This document shows, piece by piece, positions 26,910-36,070 of a DNA stretch of 64,000 nucleotides; position 1 is the first letter of the stretch; each line of letters begins with the position of its first letter. Below the pieces are notes generated by a model. That model was not told the DNA's origin. It saw nothing but the letters and a program-made list of their open reading frames with translations, and ran no database searches. The translations under genes were made by a program, and so were the position numbers. Origin of the DNA: Agromyces sp. H66 (GTDB lineage Bacteria > Actinomycetota > Actinomycetes > Actinomycetales > Microbacteriaceae); contig NZ_SJZG01000002.1 in NCBI RefSeq assembly GCF_004959775.1, forward strand, positions 372,001-436,000, in the 5' to 3' direction.

Positions 26910-28106
26910 TCATTTGAGGAAATCAGGGATGTCGAGATCGTCGCCGTCGTCGTCGAAGGCCGGGTCGGACACGATCTGATCGGCGGCGGCCGTGGGCGCC
27001 TCGCCCCAGTTCGCGGTCTCGACGAGCTCGTCGATGTCGATCTCCCCGATGACGTCGGCGGTCTCGCCGCCGAGCGCCGGGCCGCCGACGCCCGCGCCGA
27101 CCGCGGCCGGCACGAAGCTCGTGCGCCTCGCCTCGGTCGGCTGCGGCTTGGCGTTCGGCTCACCGCCGTCGAAGCCCGCGGCGATGACGGTGACGCGCAC
27201 CTCGTCGCCGAGGGTGTCGTCGATGACGGCCCCGAAGATGATGTTCGCCTCGGGGTGCACGGCCTCCTGCACGAGGCGAGCGGCATCGTTGATCTCGAAG
27301 ATGCCCAGGTTCGAGCCGCCCTGGATCGACAGCAGCACGCCGTGGGCGCCGTCGATGGAGGCCTCGAGCAGCGGACTCGCCACGGCGAGTTCGGCCGCCT
27401 TGATGGCACGGTCGGCACCACGGGAGGAACCGATGCCCATGAGGGCGGAGCCCGCCCCCTGCATGACCGACTTGACGTCGGCGAAGTCGAGGTTGATGAG
27501 ACCGGGCGTCGTGATGAGGTCGGTGATGCCCTGCACACCGGCGAGGAGCACCTGGTCGGCGGTCGCGAACGCCTCGAGCATCGAGATGCCGCGATCGCTG
27601 ATCTCGAGCAGCCGGTCGTTCGGCACGACGATGAGGGTGTCGACCTCTTCCTTCAGCCGCGCCACGCCCTGCTCGGCCTGGGTCTGGCGACGCTTGCCCT
27701 CGAAGCCGAACGGCTTCGTCACGACGCCGATGGTAAGCGCGCCGATCGACTTCGCGATGCGCGCGACGACCGGAGCGCCGCCCGTGCCGGTGCCGCCGCC
27801 CTCGCCGGCCGTCACGAAGACCATGTCGGCGCCGGCCAGCGCCTCCTCGATCTCCTCGGCGTGGTCCTCGGCGGCGCGTCGGCCGACCTCGGGGTCGGCC
27901 CCGGCGCCGAGGCCGCGCGTGAGATCGCGCCCGACATCGAGCTTGACGTCGGCGTCGCTCATGAGCAGCGCCTGCGCGTCGGTGTTGATGGCGATGAACT
28001 CGACTCCGCGAAGGCCGAGTTCGATCATGCGGTTGACGGCGTTGACACCGCCGCCGCCGATGCCGACGACCTTGATGACGGCGAGGTAGTTCTGGTTTGT
28101 CGACAT
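26910..28106 (-). CDS. ftsZ: cell division protein FtsZ
   Basis: Tubulin-like GTPase that forms the division ring. 398 residues: [14 protein letters not shown], the tubulin signature GGGTGTGG (residues 103-110), the synergy-loop region downstream ([24 protein letters not shown]), an acidic linker of about 70 residues, and the C-terminal peptide [10 protein letters not shown] that binds SepF and FtsW. The linker has an Asp-rich stretch but is of normal length. The 160-bp upstream gap is unusually AT-rich for this window and probably holds its promoter. Confidence 0.97.
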   Translation of the reverse strand: MSTNQNYLAVIKVVGIGGGGVNAVNRMIELGLRGVEFIAINTDAQALLMSDADVKLDVGRDLTRGLGAGADPEVGRRAAEDHAEEIEEALAGADMVFVTAGEGGGTGTGGAPVVARIAKSIGALTIGVVTKPFGFEGKRRQTQAEQGVARLKEEVDTLIVVPNDRLLEISDRGISMLEAFATADQVLLAGVQGITDLITTPGLINLDFADVKSVMQGAGSALMGIGSSRGADRAIKAAELAVASPLLEASIDGAHGVLLSIQGGSNLGIFEINDAARLVQEAVHPEANIIFGAVIDDTLGDEVRVTVIAAGFDGGEPNAKPQPTEARRTSFVPAAVGAGVGGPALGGETADVIGEIDIDELVETANWGEAPTAAADQIVSDPAFDDDGDDLDIPDFLK

Positions 28107-28200
28107 GACCGGCCTTCCGTGCGAACTCTGAACCTTGAACCTCTAGTCGAAGGTTAAAGTTTTGCTGAGTATGCAATTCCTGTTTCGAAGGTAGGTGTCG
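28107..28200 (-). promoter_or_regulatory. AT-rich ftsZ leader/promoter region with inverted repeat AACCTT...AAGGTT
   Basis: This stretch is clearly AT-richer than the surrounding DNA. It contains an inverted repeat, AACCTT at 28131-28136 and AAGGTT at 28150-28155 with a 13-nt loop, next to a direct repeat TGAACCT TGAACCT. In the mRNA this lies about 25-50 nt before the ftsZ ATG. TAACCT on the minus strand fits TANNNT, but no matching -35 box is clear, so the exact start point is not assigned. Confidence 0.4.
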
Positions 28201-28267
28201 CCCGGCTCGACGGGGTCGAGGTCCGCCCGCGTGTCGCGATCCGCCGGGTGTCCCGGCCGCCGACCGA

Positions 28268-29374
28268 TCACCTCGTGACCGCACTCTCGGGCGAGGACAC
28301 GTCGTAGGTCCCGACCGTGTCGGGCGGCGCGGCGACCATCAGCGCCGCCAGCACGTCGGCCTTCAATGCGGACTCCTCCGCACTCCCCCAGACCACGCTC
28401 GCCCCGCCGGCGAGTTCGAGCCGCACGTCGTCGGCGGTGTCGGCGGTCGCCCTGGTGACCTGCGGGCGCACCTCGGGCGGGAGGCTGCGCACGACCGCCG
28501 CGACCGCGCGGAAGCCCTCGTCGGCGACCCCGCCCTCGACCTCGATGATCGGCTGCCCCTCGGGGCGGTCTTCGGGTCGCTCGATCACGACGCCCGCGGC
28601 GTCGACGAGCTCGAGGCCCGAACCCGTGTCGATGACGCCCACGGGGGTGCGCTCGACGATGCGCACGACGAGCGTGCCGGGTGGGATCGTCTCGGTCGCA
28701 TAGGTCTCGATGAGCGGGAACGTCGCGAGCGCCGCGTGCACCTCACCGGGTTCGATGAGCGGCAGCGGAGTGCCCAGCACGCCGTCGAAGGCCGCCTGGA
28801 TCTCGGCTGCCGGGATGCGCTGCGCACCCTCGACGCGCACCTCGCGGAGCGCCATCAGCGGGGAGTACGCGGCGGCGCCGACCACCGCCGCGAGGGCGAG
28901 GATCGACCCGATGGCGACGGCCCACGTGAGGCGTCGGCGGCGGGAGCGCTTGGTGAAGCGCCGCACCTCCTGCCGCTCGTAGCGTCGCCGCTCCCGCGCC
29001 GCCGCCGCGAGCGCCCGCTTGGCGGCGCGCGCGTCGCTCGGCCGGTCGTCGTGCTGCGGCGTCGGTGATGCCGCGCCGACCGGAATCGGCTCGGTCGCGA
29101 CGCGGTCCGCGGACGCCGTTCCGGACGCGGCCGGCTTCCCGGCCGTTGCCGCCTTCGGCTTCGGCGCAGCGGCCGACCCCGCCGACCTCGCGGACCCCGC
29201 GGACCTCGCGGATCCTGCCGCTTTCGCGGATCCGGCGGACCTCGCGGATCCCGCCGCTTTCGCGGACCCCGCCGGCGCCGCCGGGCGCGACGTCCGCTCG
29301 CTCGCATCCGGCACCTCGGGGCCCGTCCGGGACGCCCGCGGCGTCGGACGATCGAACCCCTGCGGCCGCTTCAC
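28268..29374 (-). CDS. ftsQ: cell division protein FtsQ (DivIB)
   Basis: Single-pass membrane protein of the divisome. 368 residues: a long cytoplasmic N-terminus with six tandem AGSA(K/R)(A/S) hexapeptides (residues 35-70), a basic stretch (RRYERQEVRRFTKRSRRRR), the transmembrane helix LTWAVAIGSILALAAVVGAAAYS, a POTRA domain starting LREVRVEGAQRIPAAEIQAAF, and the beta domain ending SPESAVTR. GTG 29374 (VKRPQGFDRP) is preferred over ATG 29443, which lies inside murC; GAGGG precedes the GTG and the murC stop is 13 nt upstream. Confidence 0.92.
   Translation of the reverse strand: MKRPQGFDRPTPRASRTGPEVPDASERTSRPAAPAGSAKAAGSARSAGSAKAAGSARSAGSARSAGSAAAPKPKAATAGKPAASGTASADRVATEPIPVGAASPTPQHDDRPSDARAAKRALAAAARERRRYERQEVRRFTKRSRRRRLTWAVAIGSILALAAVVGAAAYSPLMALREVRVEGAQRIPAAEIQAAFDGVLGTPLPLIEPGEVHAALATFPLIETYATETIPPGTLVVRIVERTPVGVIDTGSGLELVDAAGVVIERPEDRPEGQPIIEVEGGVADEGFRAVAAVVRSLPPEVRPQVTRATADTADDVRLELAGGASVVWGSAEESALKADVLAALMVAAPPDTVGTYDVSSPESAVTR
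29165..29272. repeat. 18-bp tandem repeat coding for AGSA(K/R)(A/S) in FtsQ
   Basis: Six in-frame units of 18 bp encode AGSAKA, AGSARS, AGSAKA, AGSARS, AGSARS, AGSAAA. The units differ at a few bases but two arrangements recur, as expected from slippage or unequal exchange. They extend the cytoplasmic tail of FtsQ without touching a known domain. Confidence 0.85.
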
Positions 29375-29387
29375 GCCCGACGCACCC

Positions 29388-30791
29388 TCATCCGCGCTCC
29401 CGCTCGAGCGAGCCGAGCAGCTGCGGCACGATCCGGTAGACATCGCCGCAGCCGAGCGTCACCACGAAGTCGCCCTCGCGTGCGATCCGCGCGGTGTGAT
29501 CGGCGGCCTCCTGCCAGTCGGAGATGAACGCCACGTGCGAGGGGTCGCTGAACCGCTCGCTGACGAGCGCACCCGTGACCCCCGGCTCGGGGTCCTCGCG
29601 CGCGCCGTACACGTCGAGCACCACGGTCTCGTCGGCGTAGCGCTCGAGCACCTCGGCGAATTCCTTCGCGAACAGCCGGGTGCGGCTGTACAGGTGCGGC
29701 TGGTGCACGGCGATGATGCGGCCGTCGCCGACGACGGTGCGCGCGGCCGCCAGCGCCGCCGCCACCTCGGTCGGATGGTGCGCGTAGTCGTCGAACACGC
29801 TGACGCCGCCGATCGTGCCATGCAGCTCGAAGCGACGACCGGTGCCGGCGAACCGGGCGATGCCGGCGAGGGATGCCGCGGGGTCGAACCCGAGTCCCAC
29901 GAGCACCGCGAACGCACCGGCCGCGTTGATCGCGTTGTGCCGGCCGGGGATGCGGAGCGTCGCGCGGTACTCGGCGCCCTCGTAGTCGATCGCGAACGAG
30001 ACGGGACCGTCGGTCTCGATGGCATGCACCCGCGCCGTGGCATCCGCCGCCTCGCCGAACGTCAGCACGCGCGGGTGCGACAGTCGCGCGGCGACCCGCT
30101 TCGCCCCGGCGTCGTCGGATGAGATGACGACGAACTCGCGAGCCCGGTCGGCGAAGTCGACGAACGCCTGCTCGAACGCCTCGAGCGAGCCGTAGTGATC
30201 GAGGTGGTCGGGATCGACGTTCGTCACGAGCGCGACCGACGTGTCGTAGAAGAGGAACGAGCCGTCTGACTCGTCGGCCTCGACGACGAAGAGCTCGCCC
30301 TGCCCGGCCGCCGCGCTCGTGCCGAGCTCCTCGATGACCCCGCCGTTCACGAAGCTCGGGTCCTCGCCGAGCGCGAGCAGGCCCGTGATGATCATGCCCG
30401 TCGACGTGGTCTTGCCGTGGGCGCCCGCGACCGATACGAGCCGCCGCCCGCCGATGAGGGCGGCGAGGGCCTGCGACCGGTGCAGCACCGGGAGGCCCCG
30501 CTCGAGCGCGAGCCGGTACTCGGGGTTGTCCTGCCAGAGCGCGCCGGTCACCACGACCGTGTCGACGTCGTCGCGCAGGTTCGCGGCGTCGTGCCCGATC
30601 GCGATCTCGGCACCGAGCGCACGCAGTGCGGTGATGTTGTCGGAGTCGCGCACGTCGGAACCCGTGACCCGGTGCCCGTCGCCGAGGAACAGGCGAGCGA
30701 TGCCGCTCATGCCCGAGCCGCCGATGCCGACGAAGTGCACGTTGCCGAGCTCGGCGGGGATGCTGGCGTTCGGGTCGGGCTTGATGGTCAC
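29388..30791 (-). CDS. murC: UDP-N-acetylmuramate--L-alanine ligase
   Basis: Adds the first amino acid of the peptidoglycan stem to UDP-MurNAc. 467 residues: N-terminal [21 protein letters not shown] loop [14 protein letters not shown] near residue 121, [38 protein letters not shown] and [15 protein letters not shown]. The start is GTG 30791 with GAGGAAG about 13 nt upstream. It lies 82 bp downstream of murG and 13 bp before ftsQ; no D-Ala-D-Ala ligase gene is present between them. Confidence 0.96.
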   Translation of the reverse strand: MTIKPDPNASIPAELGNVHFVGIGGSGMSGIARLFLGDGHRVTGSDVRDSDNITALRALGAEIAIGHDAANLRDDVDTVVVTGALWQDNPEYRLALERGLPVLHRSQALAALIGGRRLVSVAGAHGKTTSTGMIITGLLALGEDPSFVNGGVIEELGTSAAAGQGELFVVEADESDGSFLFYDTSVALVTNVDPDHLDHYGSLEAFEQAFVDFADRAREFVVISSDDAGAKRVAARLSHPRVLTFGEAADATARVHAIETDGPVSFAIDYEGAEYRATLRIPGRHNAINAAGAFAVLVGLGFDPAASLAGIARFAGTGRRFELHGTIGGVSVFDDYAHHPTEVAAALAAARTVVGDGRIIAVHQPHLYSRTRLFAKEFAEVLERYADETVVLDVYGAREDPEPGVTGALVSERFSDPSHVAFISDWQEAADHTARIAREGDFVVTLGCGDVYRIVPQLLGSLERERG

Positions 30792-30873
30792 GGTGCGGCG
30801 GCTTCTTCCTCGGGGTGGGGCGGCGATGTTCGGAGTCTGGATGCCGGATGTCGCGGCATCCGCTCACTCAACG

Positions 30874-31974
30874 TTACGCGGTGCTCGCGGCGTCGCCTGT
30901 TCCCCCGCCGAGTGCCGCGTCGATGAGCGCGATCATGCGGTCGGTGCCGTCGCGTCGGCCGACGGATGCCGCGGCCGCCGCCATGCGCTCGAGGCGGGCC
31001 GGGTCGCCGAGGAGCGGCAGCAGCTCGCCCTCGACCCATGCCGGGACGAAGTCGGCGTCGTCGACCAGGATGCCGCCGCCCGCGCCCACGACGTCGGCGG
31101 CGTTGAAGCGCTGCTCGCCGTTGCCGACGGGGTACGGCACGTACACGGCGGGGATGCCGAGGGCGGCCAGCTCGCTCACCGTGGCGGCGCCGGCACGCGA
31201 CACGGCGACGTCGGCGATCGCGAGCGCGAGGTCCATGCGGTCGGCGTACACGACCATGCGGTAGCCGTCGAGGCCCGGGTCGGCGACGTCGGCGGTGCCG
31301 CCGGCCACGTGCAGCACCTGCCAGCCGGCGTCGGTGACCGCCGCCGCGCTCCCCACCATCGCGTGGTTGATGCGCCGGGCCCCGAGCGATCCGCCCGTGG
31401 CGAGCAGCACGCGCCCGCTCGCGTCGAGTCCGAAGAAGCGCGCGGCCTCGTCGCGCAGCGCGGCACGGTCGAGCGTCTCGATCTCGCGCCGGAGCGGCAT
31501 GCCCACGAGTTCGGCGTGCGGCAGGTTCGTGCCGCTGAAGGCCACGCCCACCTTCGCCGCCCACCGCGAGCCGAGCCGGTTGGCGAGCCCGGGCTTCGCG
31601 TTCGCCTCGTGGATCGCGACCGGCACGCGCGCCGATCGCGCCGCCAGGTACGCGGGCGTCGAGACGTAGCCGCCGAAGCCGACGACGACATCGACGCCGC
31701 GGTCGCGGATGATCCGGGCGACGTCGTCGATCGACCGGCGGAACCGCGCCGGGAACGCCAGTGCGGCGCGATTCGGGCGTCGCGGGAACGGCACCTTCGC
31801 GATCGTGAGGAGCTCGTAGCCCCGGGCCGGCACGAGGCGCGACTCCAGGCCCTCGGCGGTGCCGAGCACGAGCACCTCGCACGAGGGGTCGCGCTCGCGG
31901 AGCCGGTCGGCGACGGCGAGCAGCGGGTTCACGTGGCCGGCGGTGCCCCCGCCGGCGAGCAGGTACGTCGTCAT
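30874..31974 (-). CDS. murG: UDP-GlcNAc:lipid I N-acetylglucosaminyltransferase
   Basis: Converts lipid I to lipid II on the inner membrane face. 366 residues in the GT-B fold: LLAGGGTAGHVNPLLAVADRL, VVVGFGGYVSTPAYLAA, IHEANAKPGLANR, ATGGSLGARRIN and SRAGAATVSELAALGIPAVYVPYP. ATG 31974 overlaps the ftsW stop in ATGA; the frame is open upstream but that part is a shadow of ftsW. Confidence 0.96.
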   Translation of the reverse strand: MTTYLLAGGGTAGHVNPLLAVADRLRERDPSCEVLVLGTAEGLESRLVPARGYELLTIAKVPFPRRPNRAALAFPARFRRSIDDVARIIRDRGVDVVVGFGGYVSTPAYLAARSARVPVAIHEANAKPGLANRLGSRWAAKVGVAFSGTNLPHAELVGMPLRREIETLDRAALRDEAARFFGLDASGRVLLATGGSLGARRINHAMVGSAAAVTDAGWQVLHVAGGTADVADPGLDGYRMVVYADRMDLALAIADVAVSRAGAATVSELAALGIPAVYVPYPVGNGEQRFNAADVVGAGGGILVDDADFVPAWVEGELLPLLGDPARLERMAAAAASVGRRDGTDRMIALIDAALGGGTGDAASTA

Positions 31975-33224
31975 CGAGCGGTCCGCCCGGCCGCCCGTGC
32001 CGCGGCACGGGACTCCGCACGCGCGGCGGCGCGGGTCGCAGCCTCGGGATCTCGCGCGACCGACAGCACGACGCCGATCGCGAGGAGCGTGGTGAGCAGC
32101 GCGGTACCGCCCGCCGAGACGAGGGGCAGCGGCACGCCGAGGACGGGGAAGACTCCGAGCACGACACCGATATTGACACATGCCTGGCCGACGACCCACA
32201 CCAGCACGGCGGCGGTGACGGTCTTCGCGAACGGCGTGCGCGCCGAGCGCAGGACGCGCGCGAACGCCACCGCCAGCATCACGAACAGCCCGATGACCAC
32301 GATCGCGCCGATGAGCCCGAGTTCCTCGCCGATGATCGCGAAGATGAAGTCGTTGTCGGCGGCGGGCAGCCACGACCATTTCGCCGTGGAGTTGCCGAGT
32401 CCGACGCCGAAGATGCCGCCGTTCGCGAGCGCGAACCGGCCGTGCTGGATCTGCCAGCAGTCGTTGACGTCGATGGTCGTGCAGTTCTCCTGGAGGAATG
32501 CGGTGATGCGGCGCATCCGGCTCTCGCTCGACGCCGCGACGATCACGAACACCGTGAGCCCCAGGAGCACGGGCGGCAGCAGCAGCCGGAACCGCACGCC
32601 GATGAGGAACAGCGCCCCCATGAGCATTGCGCCCATGATCATGACGGTGCCGAGGTCGCCGCCGAGGAGGACGAGGCCGATCGCGGCGCCGCCGACGAGG
32701 AGGATCGGCAGGATGCCGTGCGTGAAGTCGCCCAGCTTCTCCTGCTTCTTCGTGACGATGAGCCCGAGCCAGATGACGAGCGCGACCTTGATGAGCTCCG
32801 ACGGCTGGAACTGGACCCCGCCGATCGCGAGCCAGTTGGTGTTGCCGCCGACCGTCACACCGAGGTCGGTCGCGACGACGAGCAGCTGCAGGGCGCACGA
32901 GACGATGAGCGCCGGCCACGCCAGACGCATCCAGAAGGTCTCGGGCATACGGCTCGCGATGAGCATGATCGGGATGCCGAACAGCGCGTACAGCCCCTGG
33001 CGCGTCGCCTGCACGAAGAACCCGCCCTCTTCGAGGTTGGATTCGACCGACGACGAGGAGAGCACCATGACGAGGCCGAACACGACGAGGAAGAGCGTCG
33101 TGCCGAGCAGCAGGAAGTAGTCCTTCGACTCGACGCGGAAGACGCGCCCGAGCCGGATGCGGGCGGCGGAGACGCCCGCCGCCTCACCCTTGCGGGGTCG
33201 GGCCGTGCGGGGCGGAGTCGCCAT
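31971..33224 (-). CDS. ftsW: peptidoglycan glycosyltransferase FtsW
   Basis: SEDS-family polymerase of septal peptidoglycan. 417 residues with about ten transmembrane helices and the SEDS motifs IGGVQFQPSELIKVALVIWLG, GGDLGTVMIMGAM, NGGIFGVGLGNSTAKWSWLPAADNDFIFAIIGEELGLIGAI and PLPLVSAGGTALLTTLLAIGVVLSV. An alanine/arginine-rich cytoplasmic tail follows. ATG 33224 is chosen because GGGAGGTGAG sits just upstream; this makes the gene overlap murD by 41 nt. It ends in an ATGA overlap with murG. Confidence 0.95.
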   Translation of the reverse strand: MATPPRTARPRKGEAAGVSAARIRLGRVFRVESKDYFLLLGTTLFLVVFGLVMVLSSSSVESNLEEGGFFVQATRQGLYALFGIPIMLIASRMPETFWMRLAWPALIVSCALQLLVVATDLGVTVGGNTNWLAIGGVQFQPSELIKVALVIWLGLIVTKKQEKLGDFTHGILPILLVGGAAIGLVLLGGDLGTVMIMGAMLMGALFLIGVRFRLLLPPVLLGLTVFVIVAASSESRMRRITAFLQENCTTIDVNDCWQIQHGRFALANGGIFGVGLGNSTAKWSWLPAADNDFIFAIIGEELGLIGAIVVIGLFVMLAVAFARVLRSARTPFAKTVTAAVLVWVVGQACVNIGVVLGVFPVLGVPLPLVSAGGTALLTTLLAIGVVLSVARDPEAATRAAARAESRAAARAAGRTAR

Positions 33225-34728
33225 CCGCCTCACCTCCCAGCCTCGCTCTGACCGCATCGTGGAATCGCCGGCCGCGGTCGGCGTAGTCGGCGAACTGGTC
33301 CATCGACGCCGCCGCCGGCGCGAGGAGCACCGTGTCCCCCGGTTCGGCCGTGGTTGCGGCCAGCGCGACCGCCTCGGGCATCACCTTCTCAGTGTCGGCC
33401 GTGGCGACCTCGAAGAGAGGCAGTTCCGGCGCGTGTCGCCGGAACGCCGCGACCAGGGGCGCACGGTCGACGCCGATCACGATCGCGGCACGCAGGCGTC
33501 CGACGTGCGCGGCCACGAGGGCGTCGGCGTCGACGCCCTTCAGCAGGCCGCCGACGATCCACACGACGTGCGGGAAGGCTCGCAGCGATGCCTCGGCCGC
33601 GTGCGGGTTGGTGGCCTTCGAGTCGTCGATCCAGCGGATGCCGCCGGCGTCGGCGACCTGTTCGATGCGGTGCGCGTCGAGGCGGAAGTCGCCGAGCGCG
33701 TCGTGGATGACGCCGACCGGCACCCCGTACGACCGGGCCAGCGCCGCGGCCGCGAGGATGTTCGCCACGACGTGCGGCGCGGCGAGGCCTCGGGGCTCGA
33801 GTTCGCCCACCGTGATGATCTCGAGCGCCGCCGTGCGCCGCTCGTCGAGGAACGCTCGGTCGCACAGGATGCCCTCGACGACGCCGAAGTCGCTCGGGCC
33901 CGGCACGTCGAGGCCGAAGCCGATCGCCCGGGCGCCCTCCTCGACGTCGGCCTCCTCGACCATGTGCATCGTCGCCTCGTCGGCGCGGTTGTACACGCAG
34001 GCGACCTTCGTGTTCTCGTAGACGGTCGCCTTGGCCGCCCGGTACGCCTCGGCCGAGCCGTGCCAATCGAGGTGGTCGTCGGCGACGTTCAGCACGACGC
34101 TCGCCCAGGGGTGCAGTGCGCCCGGCCCGGTCTTCGGCAGGTGGTGCAGCTGGTAGCTCGACAGCTCGACCACGAGCACGTCGAAGCCGCCCGGATCGCG
34201 CACCGCGTCGAGCACGGGCACGCCGATGTTGCCGCACGGCGCCGCGCGCAGTCCGTTCGCGGCGAGGAACGTCGCGGCGAGCTGCACCGTCGTGGTCTTG
34301 CCGTTGGTGCCGGTGACGAGGATCCATTCGGCGGCGTTCACCTTGTCGCGCACGCGCCAGGCGAGCTCGATGTCGCCCCACACGGCGACGCCGGCGTCGC
34401 CGGCCCATTCGAGCACGGGATGGTCGGGGTGGAACCCGGGCGAGGCCACGACGACCTCGGGTGCGAACGACACGAGCTCGTCGGGCACGCCGTCGAGCGG
34501 ATGCCGCAGCAGCGTCGCCCCGATGACCTCGAGGATCCGCGCCCGGTCGTCGTCGGCCGACGGGGCGATCACCAGCACGTCGGCGCCGAGCTCGGTGAGG
34601 GTGTCGGCCACCGCGAAACCCGTGACGCCGAGCCCGAGGACGGCGACCCGGAGCCCCCGCCAGTCGGCGTTCCAGCTGGTGAGCGTGTCGAGGCGGTCGC
34701 GGGTCGAGGCGGCATCCACCTCGCTCAC
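33184..34728 (-). CDS. murD: UDP-N-acetylmuramoyl-L-alanine--D-glutamate ligase
   Basis: Adds D-glutamate to the stem peptide. 514 residues: [22 protein letters not shown] loop [61 protein letters not shown]. The real start is GTG 34728, forming a GTGA overlap with the mraY stop; the open frame continues upstream through mraY as a shadow. The C-terminal 41 nt overlap ftsW, so the last 13 residues share DNA with the FtsW N-terminus. Confidence 0.96.
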   Translation of the reverse strand: MSEVDAASTRDRLDTLTSWNADWRGLRVAVLGLGVTGFAVADTLTELGADVLVIAPSADDDRARILEVIGATLLRHPLDGVPDELVSFAPEVVVASPGFHPDHPVLEWAGDAGVAVWGDIELAWRVRDKVNAAEWILVTGTNGKTTTVQLAATFLAANGLRAAPCGNIGVPVLDAVRDPGGFDVLVVELSSYQLHHLPKTGPGALHPWASVVLNVADDHLDWHGSAEAYRAAKATVYENTKVACVYNRADEATMHMVEEADVEEGARAIGFGLDVPGPSDFGVVEGILCDRAFLDERRTAALEIITVGELEPRGLAAPHVVANILAAAALARSYGVPVGVIHDALGDFRLDAHRIEQVADAGGIRWIDDSKATNPHAAEASLRAFPHVVWIVGGLLKGVDADALVAAHVGRLRAAIVIGVDRAPLVAAFRRHAPELPLFEVATADTEKVMPEAVALAATTAEPGDTVLLAPAAASMDQFADYADRGRRFHDAVRARLGGEADGDSAPHGPTPQG

Positions 34729-35822
34729 CGCTGCAGCCACTCGAAGTAGAAGCTGCCGACGCCGGCCGCCACGAGCAGGCCCCCGATGATCCAGAAGCGC
34801 ACGACGATGGTGACCTCGGCCCAGCCCTTCAATTCGAAGTGGTGATGGATCGGGCTCATCAGGAAGATGCGCTTGCCGCGGGTGAGCTTGAAGTACGCGC
34901 GCTGCACGATGACCGAGCCGGTCTCGATGACGAACAGGCCGCCGACGAGGATGAGGAGCAGCTGCGTGTGGCTGACGATCGCGAGGGCGGCGAGGGCGCC
35001 ACCGAGCGCGAGCGAACCCGTGTCGCCCATGTAGATGTGCGCGGGGTTCGTGTTCCACCAGAGGAAGCCGATGAGGCCGCCCACGATGGCGGTGGCGACG
35101 ATCGCCAGGTCGAGCGGATCGCGCACCTCGTAGCAGCGGTAGGCGTCGCTCGGGTTCAGGTTCTCGCTGAAGCAGGACTGGTTGAACTGCCAAAAGCCGA
35201 TGATGACGAACGAGCCGATGGCCAGGATCGAGGCGCCGCCGGCGAGCCCGTCGAGCCCGTCGGTCACGTTCACGCCGTTGGACGTCGCCACGGTGATGAG
35301 GCAGATCCAGATGACGTAGAGGACGATGCCGACGACGGTGCCGAACACCATGAAGTCGAGCGGCAGGTCGCGGATGAACGAGATGCTGGTGTTCGCCGGC
35401 GTCACGCTCTGCTCGTTGGGGAACTGCAGCGCGAGCAGTGCGAACGCGGCCGCCACGATGACCTGGCCCGTGACCTTCGCCCAGCCGCCGAGGCCGAGAC
35501 TCTGGCGCTTCCGCGTCTTCAGGAAGTCGTCGATGAAGCCGACGGCGCCGAGGCCCACCATCATGAGGAGCACGAGCAAGCCCGACGCGGTCGGCGGCTC
35601 ATTGCTCACGACCAGGGTGGCGACGAAGTAGCCGAACAGGCTGCCGAGGATGAACACGATGCCGCCCATGGTGGGCGTGCCGCGCTTGACGTGGTGGCTC
35701 TTCGGACCGTCGTCGCGGATGAACTGGCCCCAGCCGATCCGGCGGAAGAGGCGGATGAAGAGCGGGGTCAGGAACAGCGTGAAGGCGAGCGACAACGCCC
35801 CGGCGGTCAGCAGTGCTCTCAC
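34725..35822 (-). CDS. mraY: phospho-N-acetylmuramoyl-pentapeptide transferase
   Basis: Transfers phospho-MurNAc-pentapeptide to undecaprenyl phosphate, making lipid I. 365 residues, about ten helices: [18 protein letters not shown], the acidic site [50 protein letters not shown] and the histidine motif [14 protein letters not shown]. The start is set at GTG 35822 because it overlaps the stop of the last mini-ORF in GTGA and has GGGAG 10 nt upstream. ATG 35831 (MVRV...) is in frame three codons earlier, but GGGAG would be only 1 nt away. Upstream lies the 62-bp repeat array. Confidence 0.95.
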   Translation of the reverse strand: MRALLTAGALSLAFTLFLTPLFIRLFRRIGWGQFIRDDGPKSHHVKRGTPTMGGIVFILGSLFGYFVATLVVSNEPPTASGLLVLLMMVGLGAVGFIDDFLKTRKRQSLGLGGWAKVTGQVIVAAAFALLALQFPNEQSVTPANTSISFIRDLPLDFMVFGTVVGIVLYVIWICLITVATSNGVNVTDGLDGLAGGASILAIGSFVIIGFWQFNQSCFSENLNPSDAYRCYEVRDPLDLAIVATAIVGGLIGFLWWNTNPAHIYMGDTGSLALGGALAALAIVSHTQLLLILVGGLFVIETGSVIVQRAYFKLTRGKRIFLMSPIHHHFELKGWAEVTIVVRFWIIGGLLVAAGVGSFYFEWLQR

Positions 35823-35884
35823 GCGAACCATTCTCCCAGTCGGTGACCGGGCAGGCCGATCATCAGTGCTGCCCCGCCGCTCAT
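35819..35884 (-). CDS. mini-ORF 4 of the murF-mraY repeat (21 residues, diverged)
   Basis: The copy next to mraY. Its middle has changed to [14 protein letters not shown] while start, end and length are kept. Its stop TGA overlaps the mraY GTG in GTGA, so the coupling chain reaches mraY. Being the most diverged, it may be the oldest unit. Confidence 0.5.
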   Translation of the reverse strand: MSGGAALMIGLPGHRLGEWFA

Positions 35885-35946
35885 GCGAACCATTCTCCCA
35901 GTCGGTCGCCGAGGTGGCGGATCATCAGTGCAGCCCCGCCGCTCAT
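35881..35946 (-). CDS. mini-ORF 3 of the murF-mraY repeat (21 residues)
   Basis: Encodes the same peptide as mini-ORFs 1 and 2, again with 4-nt overlaps at both ends. Confidence 0.5.
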   Translation of the reverse strand: MSGGAALMIRHLGDRLGEWFA

Positions 35947-36008
35947 GCGAACCATTCTCCCAGTCGGTCGCCGAGGTGGCGGATCATCAGTGCAGCCCCG
36001 CCGCTCAT
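35943..36008 (-). CDS. mini-ORF 2 of the murF-mraY repeat (21 residues)
   Basis: Identical in DNA and peptide to mini-ORF 1. It overlaps both neighbours by 4 nt in ATGA, so a ribosome ending one could restart on the next. Confidence 0.5.
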   Translation of the reverse strand: MSGGAALMIRHLGDRLGEWFA

Positions 36009-36070
36009 GCGAACCATTCTCCCAGTCGGTCGCCGAGGTGGCGGATCATCAGTGCAGCCCCGCCGCTCAT
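36005..36070 (-). CDS. mini-ORF 1 of the murF-mraY repeat (21 residues)
   Basis: Begins with ATG overlapping the murF stop in ATGA and ends in TGA that overlaps the next mini-ORF. The peptide starts MSGGAALMI and ends [12 protein letters not shown], the same 12 residues that end MurF. GGGAG about 10 nt before the ATG could serve as a ribosome-binding site. Whether it is translated or has any function as a peptide is unknown; the reading-frame chain is what the sequence shows. Confidence 0.5.
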   Translation of the reverse strand: MSGGAALMIRHLGDRLGEWFA

